Shown here in pieces: positions 25,961 to 37,114 of a stretch of 64,000 nt of DNA. The DNA is taken from positions 81,762,245 through 81,826,244 of the forward strand of contig CM060175.1 in assembly GCA_030549775.1 (NCBI GenBank), written 5' to 3'. The stretch is from Tamarix chinensis (taxonomy: Eukaryota; Streptophyta; Magnoliopsida; Caryophyllales; Tamaricaceae). Made by a program: the position numbers and the translations under genes. Under the pieces are notes generated by a model that saw nothing but the letters and a program-made list of their open reading frames with translations, had not been told where the DNA came from and ran no database searches. How positions within the stretch are numbered: the first letter of the stretch is position 1; every line of letters begins with the position of its first letter.

Positions 25961-28900
25961 CAGTGCAGAACCGTCTTAATTTGAATGGAAGAAAACCATT
26001 GGGCTCTATTTAATTCTAATAAAATTTTAAGGAAAGAAAATTAAAATTAAAATACTTTGTTTTAAACTTTTCGCATATAAAATTAAATAATTAATATTTA
26101 AGAATCACTCTTTTTTAATTTCACTAATTTATATAAATCAAATATATATTTTTTCTTTTTTTTCTTTTAATTTTTTTTAAAAAAAAACAAATGGAACATT
26201 AGTGTGATATATTTCCTTGCCGGGGTTTTGGGGGGGGGGGGGTTTATTGTACTGAAGATGCAGTGACATTTCAGTCCAATACTTCCAACCTCATTTGTAT
26301 AACTAGTTTTCCACCTGTTGCATGGGCTTAGATCTAAGTTTGAACTTTTATGTAAAAGGTAAGATTTTAGTAATTAAAACTTGTAATAAGAAAATAGTTT
26401 TGTTACATATGAGAACAAAAAAAAATAAATGAAAGTGAATTATCATTAATAGAATTGGAGATGATGAAACAATTGAACATTCATGTTAATATGTTAAACT
26501 CGGTGTGACGAATAACTTTTGAATTAGTAATATATAATTACAGGTCTCTTTGAAAGGATTGGTATCGGATAATGATTGATCATAACTTTTATTTATTGTC
26601 ACTATGTACAACGAAATGAGAAGTAATTGATGTCCATTAAATGTAATCGATAACCTTGTAGTAGATGGTGACAACGATACTCTGTGAATTGATACTTTAT
26701 AACCTATAGTCCTTCTTGTCAATATTGATCTCCCTTTTAGGAAATAGGAATAGGAATGAGAAACTATCCAGCCAAATGATGGATTGCTGGAACACTTTAA
26801 ACAAAATACCACTAGGAATTTTAATTTTAATTGTAACATACCTATCTTTATGGTCTTCCACACGTCCACTACCAATACCTATTTTTGTCCACCAAAGTAA
26901 TATTATTTACAAAGTTTTAACATCATAATCATATTATTATTGATAAATGAAATTATTAACTAGTTTTTTATGTTCATAGTATTGTTAGTTTACATGTATT
27001 TCTATGTATTTTTGTATTAGAATTAGCATATTTGTGTTGGGATACTACTTTGCTGTTGATTTTCCTTGCAAGCACATCATATTAGAGAAAAATAATATAA
27101 AATGGATTAAAACAGTGTGCAGACGAATCTCAAAGTAAAATGGGTACAACTATAAAAAGAATGATGAAAAAAAGTTTGCTAAGTAGCGTGTCATTAAAAA
27201 AAAAAACATATTCGTGCTTTTTCAAATAGATAAAAAGAAGTTCATAGTTGTGTTTAAAAACACACTATCGTTTTTTATCTATAGAGCTTGCAATAGTTAT
27301 ATGAGAAGGGAATAACAAAAAGACATGCTATATTTTGACGTTGGAAGGTTTGTTTTGGAATATAGGGATTTTCTCTCTCTTTCATATTCGTTGTCAAAAC
27401 ATTATATCCGAAGAGATAAACACATAGTCACTATTATATTTAATTTTGAAGCTTTATAATCATTCGGATACGGCGATTGACTCTTCATATCTCCAACACA
27501 TTGGTTCTATCTTTTAATTTATTACCCTATGCATTTCATTCGCGTGTAATTTCTATATTATGTTTATTGAGTCAACTATGTATAAGTAGTTTTTAGATCT
27601 GTGATTGAATTAAGTCTAATTTGGTAGAGAAATGATGAATTGATGAGCTTATCATGTGCGTGAATGGCCGAGTTTCGTTATTCAACTGCTATGTAGAGCT
27701 TTAATTTCTATTGAATCGATTGATCACCGAATTAACTAAATGAAGGAAATCAATCGAAGAATGTGAAGATTTATGCCGAAAATGAGCAATTGAACAATAA
27801 ATCTCGAATTACAAAGGTAGCCTAGAGTTTATGGGGAAATCGATTAATCAGCTTGAATGTAATAAGCTTCATCGGGCCTAACACTATAAAAATAGGTTAT
27901 TAGGCTGTATTAAATTAAATGGTCCAAACCCAAAGCTTTTTTCGTGCCTTTCCTCATAAATGTCTTGGTCTTCTTGAGGTCCCAACAGAACATAGAGTTT
28001 TAACTTCCTTTTTTGGCGCATCCGTCTGATCTAACAGATAGAGCTCTCCATCTTTAGTAAAATTATGATACATCACGATTGGATATATGCTCCCATGGGA
28101 ATTTATTTCCTCCCTATTAGTATTATTATTCAAAGGCCTATAACCATCAACCAAAAAGATGATAAAAAGCTGGACCGATTCGGTTTCTAAAAAGTCAATT
28201 CAACCAAGAAAGCAAAGTAGGTGCTTCAATTTCAGGGAAAAATGATCGCAATCTAATCTAATATAGTCCCACCCAACGGCTATATATATATCCCAATCAA
28301 AACACAGCACCGCCCTGCCCGCATAAACAAATTCGGTTATAATCCGCTCATCCGAAAAACGAACACAAAATCGATCCATCCCCTCCACCTCCATCGATAG
28401 AATTCTATAACAAGGTGCTTCCTTCCTTCGTCGGGCTATCTCCATCGCTGGGCCGGTTTTAGGCGTCTTCAACTCCCGGGTACGACCCATATTCTAGTTC
28501 TACCGAGCAGTCACGCCGCGCACTCTGCCGTTCTTTTCTTGAAACGGGCAGTTTTACGCCGCAATTATTCGTTACTTGTATTCTGTTATATATATAAATA
28601 TAATAGTATAATAAATAGAGGATGATTTGAAATCTGTCCTTTACCTTAGAAAGCTCAAATTGATTAACGGTCACGGTGCAGTGTGGAATACGCTCAAATT
28701 TGTCCTTTACCTTACAAAATGAGTCGATGCAGCAACAACAATTACCACGTACTAATAATTTTTGACAGCTCGAATGGTAGATGAATAATGTAAAAAATAT
28801 TTTTGAACAAACAGCGGAGTTAAACTCCGATAATGGAATTTTTTTTTAGCTCCTTTATTCAACTGAGTTTTTTTTGTTGTTAAAATGTGTTATTAATCAC

Positions 28901-31310
28901 CGGCTCAGGTGATGTGAGAGAAAAGGATAAACATCGCCCTATTTGTAAATATAAGTAATGAATATAATTATATCTGTTATTACTATTATTATAATTATTG
29001 AATAATAATTATTACAATAAATAAAATCAAACTTTAATAATAATAACTTTATTACTATTATTATTATTATTAATATAACCACCATTCTATGACAGAATAA
29101 TTGCTAACTCAATATATGATAATCACCGTTCTATAATTAGATATTCACTAACTTAGACGTAATAATACTCACTTGCAACGTTGTTGCATGATTTTACAGT
29201 AATAGAGCCTAAGCGTGTTTTAAAATTGAATGTTTTGTTATGAAATCAAGCACCAAAATTTATAAGCATAGTTATTGATAGTTTGACACATACGTACATA
29301 ATTGAAATATGATAATTGTATTTTTATTTTTAATGGTGATTATATATTATTTAAAATATACATGTTATTTGTTCTCTTTTGTATTAATTAATGATTAAGG
29401 TTTTGTTGTCAATTGCATCTTAGAGGAAAAATTTTCTTAAAATTATTACTACATCTGTATGGAAAAAAAAAAGTCATTTTATTGCTAATATTTAATACAA
29501 AAATTATTTTAGAATAATTAAAAATATATTTATTATTATTATTATTTATGTATTAAATATTTTATAATATTTTAATAACAATATAAATACAATTTTAATA
29601 ATAACATACCCATTCATTTCTAAAAAAATATAAATTATCAAACTATTTTATATATATGTAGAATAAGTAGTATTTTTTTATAAAAAAATAAAATAAAATC
29701 TGTGTATATAAGTTAAAAGCGATGTATGCTAGTAGTACATAAGACAGAGGCATTAATTGTCATGGGGAGTAACGTTTTTTGTTACTCGATTTAGTAAATG
29801 AATCAACGGTCCAGCAGAGCCCGGACAGGATATATAATAAGTAAACGATGTTGGTCAGCCATGTACAGGACCAGGCGCGGCTATCGATGACTAATTATTG
29901 TGTGGACCAGATGTAGATGCAGCGGCAAAGCCAACGGAGCACATGAAGCTTCACGCATAAACCTGCCTGCCTGCCTGTCTTTCTGTCTCTCTGTCCTTCT
30001 TTCGCCACTAATTAATCTGTCCCGTTTCTGTATCTCCGATTCTCCATTGCCGTTTTTATATGCTCATTCAACGAACGCAAAAGCATATGCTTTTATATAT
30101 ATATATATTTCTCATAAAAAAATCATTATATTAGTTTATATTTTTTAAAAAAAAATTAAGATAAATAATTTTAAAATTACTTATATATATTTTGTTAAAA
30201 AATAATAAAATATTTAATATATAGATAATAAGAAAAAAAAATATATATATATATATATTAATTTCTTTAAAATATTTTTTCATATAAAAATTTAATTATA
30301 AATTATTTTTCTTCTTATTACATAATCCATTTATAAAATTATACGCAGATGCATAAGCATAAAAAGAAAATATATATGGTACTACTCCTTTTTAGTGTTT
30401 AGCACTACTATTTTTTTGTGCTTACGTAGCTAGTTTACATTGCTCTTCGTTGTTTCTATTCATAGAACAAAAGCAGCAGCAACGGCAGCCGTGTAATTAT
30501 TTATTTATTTGTTAATTTAATATGCGGCTGCGCTAAGGCAGGCAGTCAGCCCCCCAGACACAGAAGAAGGGGGGAAGGGAGAGAAAGAGACGGTGGTCCC
30601 CTCCCGTGGTTACTAATAACAGGGTAGCAATGCCATGCAGGTGCAGCATAGATCTCGTGAAAACCTTCCCTACCTACCACTCCCCAGTCCCAAGTGCCGT
30701 CACTTCTCCCTTTCATTAAAGCCAGCCCCTTCTCATCTCATCTGTTCTGCGTAGCCAATACAAATCCTCCTTCCCGCCGGAGGCTGCTTATGTCGACCGC
30801 CGTCGCATCTTAATCTCGGTCAGTCTGTCCACGACTTTTTAACGTACGAGGCTCGTACACGTGAGACACAACTGTCATCGACGCATAGAGATTATAATTG
30901 CAATCATATTATACGTGCGCTATGTTCAACGCCAGATAGAGTCAAACGCATCCTTTATTTATATATATATATATATATATTTTTTTTTACCGCTTCTATT
31001 ACTCCGTCATTTTTCTTCTTCGGTTATGAAAATATATATTCTTTTGACAATTCAATTTTATTCATAATAATAGGTGCCAGCAGTTTTTACGCTAAAGTAT
31101 CATTATATATCATTTTCCCACTTCTTAGCAATGGTTTTGAGAAGCCAATCAATCAATTGCTTTGATTTTCGGTCAGCAATAAAAAGAAATCGTCTATATC
31201 AGAAGTAATCCTTTTCTACAACTATAGTAAGTGGCTACTTTGGCTTGTTCATGCCTTGATATTTCTATGCTAGTATACCACCTATGTTTTGACTTATTTA
31301 TTAAAATTAG
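25961..31310. other. AT-rich intergenic DNA between OTU and bHLH genes
   Basis: Contains a run of 13 G at 26230-26242, TA and TTA microsatellites (for example 30241-30258, 30960-30980) and GC-richer islands at about 28300-28560, 29820-30060 and 30470-30860. Short frames there (27954-28154 and 28200-28490 on the minus strand, the latter 96 codons from a true ATG) match no family I know, have no visible splice context and were not accepted as genes. Confidence 0.45.
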
Positions 31311-31319
31311 TTATTTAAA

Positions 31320-32526
31320 CAAGTATTTGGACAATTACTCCGAATATAATATTCAAAATACATAAAAGAGATAAACTAAAACTAAAACTTCTAAAAGGTA
31401 TCCAGATTAAAGCCAAGATCCAATCAACATGATTCTATGCTCCCAAACCCTAAACATGATATGATCACCCTTCCCCAATCAAGGAATCATAAGCAGCAAA
31501 ATCTTCTAAGGAATCGTCAATGGCCTACACAAAAAATTACCTAGGTCGACTGCCTATGGGAATGAACAACATCTATAAAATAGATTATTAGTACGCTACA
31601 TACTGAGTAGGGTAACTAGAAAACAATATAGTCATAACGAGGTTACACGATATCATAATGTCATATGAAGGGATAAGCGTGCATATAGATCAGCATAAGA
31701 TAATACAATACGATAATTGATTTAAGGTATCATAATATGATATAATCAATAACCATAATCTTATTCGCGTCAACATTAGGAACCACACTCTTCTCAACCC
31801 GGTAGAACGGTAGCAACAATATACAACTCCAGAGTAAAAACACTCCTAGCCACTATTCTTGGCGATTGGAACTGACATGTACAACCATTCCTCACTCACA
31901 TAGTTTATTACTTTAAATATTAATATCTTATTGATGATTGTGATCAGCCCTACCATGTAGTTCACATTGAGTTCAACGACCATACTATTCTTAACCAATG
32001 GTACGATATCACGTATTATTGTGATGACTTGTATGTGTTCCATGCAAGCGTTCCATATTAGTCTTTTTTAGTGAGCTACTTAGTATCGTTGTAGTGAATG
32101 GTTATGTTTCGTGACTCCTTGTCTATTCAGTGGACAATGATCTTTGTAGATTAGCTTGTGAGATTAGTCGAAGGCTAGTAGTTGGGTTGAGAGTTAGGAC
32201 TATCTTATGTCCTTTTGGTATATTTGATTCGGTTGTTTTTGGACTTTTATGTCCAGCTGTATTTTTCCTTATTTGAGTTTTGTAACTGCAGATGTTTTTA
32301 TTTAGAATGATTATCATATGTTTTGTTCTCTCTAATCTAATTCTTATAATTGTACTATTAATTTAAGCGGAGTAATGATTTTAGTTCCGGTACTTGGTAT
32401 GAGAATGATAGAGGAAACTAGACCTATACCAAGTGTGACGGTAACAACCTGTATTTTTATTATTTTAACTTCCGCAATTAATTTTTTAAACAATTTTTTC
32501 TAATACTAAAAAATGGTAATATTACA
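31320..32526. mobile_element. degenerate LTR-like relic
   Basis: The left part (about 31540-31620) has GGGAATGA... and TAGTACGCTACATACTGAGTA, the reverse complement of the LTR block CTCAGTACGTAGCGTACTGA seen at 59300-59320. The right part (about 32385-32440) has GGTACTTGGTATGAGAATG and ACCAAGTGTGACGGTAACA, matching the plus-strand LTR 3' region GCACTTGGTACTGGAACGG ... AAGTGTGGCGGTAACA at 59680-59740. It ends AATGGTAATATTACA at 32526. The two halves are therefore in opposite orientation, suggesting a rearranged or composite remnant of the same broad LTR type. Boundaries are approximate. Confidence 0.45.
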
Positions 32527-35500
32527 CCTACTATTTGTGAAGTGAGGCGCGGTAACACATTATTTTTCTATAGCTATGTTTTGTATTCCAACTTTCTAAA
32601 TGCTTTAAAAATAAAAAAATTCGGTAGGAAAAAAAGCGGTGTTATATTATTATATGTATAAAAAAAAATATGAAGTCTCGGGCAATATAAAAAGTGCAAT
32701 AGATGCTAAATTGGACACGCCGTGGGCAGAAGTTTTACTACAAACACCACCTAAAACTATTTTCGGTTAGATCTAGTAAATGGATCTCAAAAACAATTAA
32801 TGGTAGTATTTGACCAAAGTGCTAGAGTAGTGTGGTGGCCCAAGAGTAGATACAACGGAAGATTATTTGGTATTTTAATTGGATAGCTTGGGGAGGCTTT
32901 GAAGTGTCATAAATAAGAAAAAAAAAGTAACTTGGATAGTAAATTTAGGAACACTAGCATAGGACTGTGTGTGTGTGTGTGTTTTTTTTTTCTTGCATAA
33001 AATATTTTTTTATCATTAAAGTTATAAAAAAAAAAGATGTAAACAATACTGCCCACCACTGTTGTTGCCCTAGTTGGCAGGGAAAAGGGAAAAGTCAGAA
33101 GTCATAACTAAGCCGTTGAAGGAAAAATGGCAAACCATGTAAATAAGCGGGGAAAAAAAAGAGCTGTCGCGCATAAACGGAGGGAAGGCGGCGCTCGCCA
33201 TGGGAGAGATTCGATCTAGTCTTCTTCTAGAGATCAACATGATACGGACGGCAGTCGCTTTTAGCTGCATTTGGAAAGCCGGCTCTGGGCTCACCGCTGA
33301 ACCTGAAAAAGATGGGGGGGGGGGTGATCGACTGGGTGAGGGACGGACCGGATGCCCCGAGGGGGAGGGAGGTCGTTGATTATTCGTCGATTGCTGCGTC
33401 CACCCTAGAATTAACTGGACCCGTTCGAGTAAAAAACGTCCATTCTAACCTAATCGCAATTCGACGGATTTGGAACGAATCCAAAAAACCCATTGACGTC
33501 GGTGTTACCGCTTCGAGCTCGACCCGTGCAGCGGCGAGCGCTCCTGGCGCTCTGCATCTGATGCTTTGGGTTCGATTTCAGTTACTGAATCTCATCCCAC
33601 CTCCCTTTTCTTATGGACAATATCTATCCGGTAATGGGTATCGTGACATCATCAACCATTTTTTAACCTTTTTAAGGCATTGCTTATCCACTCAGCGAAT
33701 TTTTATGCCTGCCGTGCCGACGAATGGAGCCACAAAAATTGTCCCTTTGGCCCACTTGTTTCCAGTTAGAAATTATATTATTTGTCTCTCTATATTGATA
33801 TTTTATCCAAACTACTAACCATTAAATATGTATATAATAATAATAATAATAATAATAAAATTGTCCTGGAAATTTTGAAATCCTTTCAATCTAAAATGAT
33901 AATCGGTAATCGTCATGAAAAGAAACTACAATAGTTTGTTGAACAAAACCGAATTAAAATCATATAATAATTCATCGATTACTAACAAGTAATCAAGTAA
34001 AATATTTTTGAGTAAAATAATATACATTTTTTTGAATGAGTAGTATTTTTGGATACCTATTAATCCTTTTAATTTCTTGCCTAAAATTATATAGCTAACA
34101 CAGACGGTACATATACAAACGTTAGTCTGTGTCGTATAATATAACTGTTTCTCCATTCTAATTTAAAAAAACATTATTTTAGTAATTTATACATATATTT
34201 TTTAAGAAACTAATAAAAACTAATCTCAATTTATAATTATATTCTTTATTAAAAAAATAATAAAGTAACTCATACATAGATAATGAAAGTAAAAAAGTAA
34301 ACTCTAGCTTTGTCTCTATTTCTTTCTTCTTGTTTTCTCTTTTTGAAACAAAAGCATAGTTCTAAAATGATATCTTATGGGAATAATTAAAAAAAGTCGT
34401 TTAAAATGTTGAGTTTATAATTAATATGTAAATTTAATTGATAAAAAAAAAAATTGTTTACAGCATAGATTTTAGATTATCAAAACACGACATATATAAT
34501 TAATTTCGCAGATAAAAGAATTACCAGTATCACGCTTCACAAATAATTATTATTATTATTATTTTTTTAGAACAGATAATCGTCCAAATTTATTTTTATT
34601 TCACGGACGGACGCAGGTGTATCGCATAGGTAAATGCTACATGCCGGTGTCGTTAACCGTAGAACAGGGAGAGCGCAAAAGCGGAAATACAGAGACAAAC
34701 GAAGGGGACCATTTTCCCAAAAGAGTAAAGAAGACTTTAAAAAATCAAAAAAAAGGGGCCAAAAAGCAGGTAATCTTCGAAAGCGACGAAAAAAGACGGA
34801 ACTTTAATGACGAACAGAAAAAGGCGAGGGAGAAAATAAATAAAAAAGGAAAAGGAGGAGGGCCGGGCCGGGAGGGGGGAAAAAGAATAATACTACTACC
34901 AGCAAGCAAGCAATACTTGTATCACGGGTAACCTCTGTTCTGTTGGTCTTTAAAAGAGCTACGTAGCTCGACTACCCAAATATTTATAAGCATTTGTTTG
35001 TTTGTTTTAGCCAAAACCAAAATTAGAGCAGATCCCTTCCCCACTCTTTAGATTTGTTCACGAGCTTTTTGGTGGCAAAATAAATTTGGAACCCAGTCGA
35101 TACAATCTCATAGATTTGGGAACCCCAAACACGTGCATGCATTCCCTTTACAGAGTTCGGTCGTCGCCAATCTCTCAGGAATACGCTTAATTAATTATTG
35201 TTAAGCATGCGTCCTTGATTCATTTTATTTTTGTACGTATCTTTTGGACGATGGATTGGAGACCGACTGATCTATCAATTTATTGGTGGAACGACTTATT
35301 ATACGAAAAATTATTTCCGTCATGATTACTGCTTTGAATAATTAAAATCGGCTCAACAGGAGAGAAAATAAATTTTTTTTTTTAAAAAAAAGGGTGATAA
35401 AAACTAATTTTATTTTATTTTTTTGGTCGTTATTCAATTGTTTGTATACATGTCAATCAATATATGGTATTTGTATTTCTATTCTCCAAATATATATATA

Positions 35501-36700
35501 TATATATAAAGTGAAGATGAGCTTTTTTGTCTAGATATAAATGGCAAAAGCTATCGTTGATTGTTATTCTTTTTGCTACTTTTAGAAACTAAAAAGTAAA
35601 ATATTAAAGTTGCTATAATTTTATTTATTTTTTAAATGAAACAAAAAATCCATGGTTGAAAAGTTAAAGTTTTAGTGCTCCTTTGTTAGGTAGGCAGTAA
35701 GAGTGGAAAATGCACCCCTTCAACTTTAAAATTCTGTCCAAGCTGGACTAGTTATAGGCTTATGATGCATCACTTGAGAATTAGTTAGTTAGACCTTCGT
35801 AAATATGATTATAGGCGGCGCATATTAATAGAACAAAGAATCTATGTATGGAATAATTTTATGTCATTAGAGTTTTCTTTTAATCCTCTCTATTCCCTTA
35901 CCCTTTTATCCCTATGTTCTCTCGTTTCTCCATCTTCTTCTTCAATTTGCTACAGGTATATCAAGCACATAAGCACAATACAATTGTTTTTAAATATATG
36001 TCTAATAATTTATTATTATTTTCTATTTTAAGAAAAATATGTGTCTTTTAATTTAGGGTGTAGTTGAAGGAATTAATATTTGGCTTTAAATGCTTTAAGC
36101 TTCTCCCTCTTAGTTCAATAAGCCCTCACGCATCCGACAATGAAGCAGAGACAATGGAGCAGGTGCTAGTTCATAGACGAGGGCAAAGATGAGGTATGGT
36201 TAGTAGAGGAGGCAAGGATGAGATCCTCGCCGGAGGTGCTTCGAAAGAAAGGGTAGGTTTGGAAATACAAAGATATATTAGATTAATTGGGATAGGATTA
36301 AAACTATATTAGATTAATTGGATATCTTCTTATTTTGGCTGACATAATATATATATATATATATATATATGTCATTTCATTTCATTTTATTTTTAGCAGA
36401 TTCATTTTTATGGAAGAAAAATATTAGTAATTCCGTTTAGATTCACTTCCATCTCCCCTTAGCTACCCTCTGGCCTCCTCTGCTCTCACTGTGTCGTGGA
36501 CACCAGCCATCGGTTTTATCGCCATCTCTCTCCTCCTTGCTTTTTGCGCTAATGAAATGAAAAGCAAGGTAAAATAGTAACACTACTGCCATGGCCCCTC
36601 TCTCCCTCCTTTTCCTTCTGTCCGACGGCCTCATCTCATCTCATCTGTACCTCTAAATCCTCTTTTCCAAATCTTTACTTAGATGCGTTCTGTGTCAAAT
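32527..36700. other. intergenic DNA upstream of the bHLH gene
   Basis: Contains a GT run (32966-32982), a TAA run (about 33835-33859), TA runs (about 35490-35508 and 36349-36370) and two GC-richer islands (33060-33700 and 34610-34930). Apart from the unidentified 168-codon frame listed separately, no coding feature is supported. Confidence 0.45.
33312..33818 (+). CDS. unidentified 168-codon ORF, doubtful
   Basis: A true ATG just before a run of G opens 168 codons in a GC-richer island surrounded by AT-rich DNA. The predicted product has no motif that I recognise. The N-terminal half is mixed polar with an Ala/Ser stretch near residues 66-78; the C-terminal third is hydrophobic and runs into AT-rich sequence, which looks like chance read-through. 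Codon usage is not obviously gene-like, and an opposing 75-codon frame lies just upstream on the minus strand (33070-33294). It may be a broken exon, a promoter island or chance. No function is proposed. Confidence 0.2.
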   Translation: MGGGVIDWVRDGPDAPRGREVVDYSSIAASTLELTGPVRVKNVHSNLIAIRRIWNESKKPIDVGVTASSSTRAAASAPGALHLMLWVRFQLLNLIPPPFSYGQYLSGNGYRDIINHFLTFLRHCLSTQRIFMPAVPTNGATKIVPLAHLFPVRNYIICLSILIFYPNY

Positions 36701-36779
36701 TCGTAGGGGTGGGGTGGGGATTGATCCGGGATCGACCCCTCATCTGTACCAGTGACTTCAACCCCTTTCCGCCTTTCCC

Positions 36780-37114
36780 CTCATTGGTCTGCCTCTCCCT
36801 CTCCGTAAAGTAAATAAATAAATAATGATCAGGTTTCCGTTTGTTTTTCTTCTTTCCTTCTCCTCACCCCATTTATTCCAATCTCCTCTCTCCGAGAACA
36901 CTAATACTAGTCGTTTTTCTCGTTGACCCGCATCAATATTTAACCTCCTTCTCGCAACTGCGTCGAAACCTCATCTTTCTTCTCTAAACCCTCTCCTCCT
37001 TTCTTTCTTTCTTCCTTTTTTTTTTTGGATTAAATCTCTCCCAACTCAATAACCATTTTCATCAGATAAGTTGATCTACCTTGAGCTGGAAAAACATTGA
37101 TTTTGCCGAAGTCC
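36780..37114 (+). promoter_or_regulatory. CT-rich leader of the bHLH gene
   Basis: A strongly pyrimidine-rich tract (TTCTTTCCTTCTCC, TCTCTAAACCCTCTCCTCC, a run of ten T) leads directly to the ATG at 37115. Such tracts are common in plant 5' UTRs and core promoters. A TATA-like AATATTTAACC lies near 36935. The transcription start is not determined. Confidence 0.4.

Noticed and set aside
26486..26875. 129-codon minus-strand ORF between the OTU and bHLH genes
   Set aside because: No recognised motif, codon use looks random, and no splice or promoter context. It may be a chance frame in an old repeat.
28014..28060. Stretch with a tRNA-like look (GATAGAGCTC)
   Set aside because: No cloverleaf with a proper acceptor stem or T-loop (GGTTCGA) could be drawn.
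34617..34931. 104-codon Lys/Glu/Gly-rich ORF
   Set aside because: It begins with a GTG codon, not ATG, lies in a purine-rich low-complexity tract, and matches no family.
37097..37114. N-terminal extension of the bHLH protein from a TTG at 37097
   Set aside because: There is no ATG in this extension; the ATG at 37115 starts a normal FBH-like N-terminus after a CT-rich leader.
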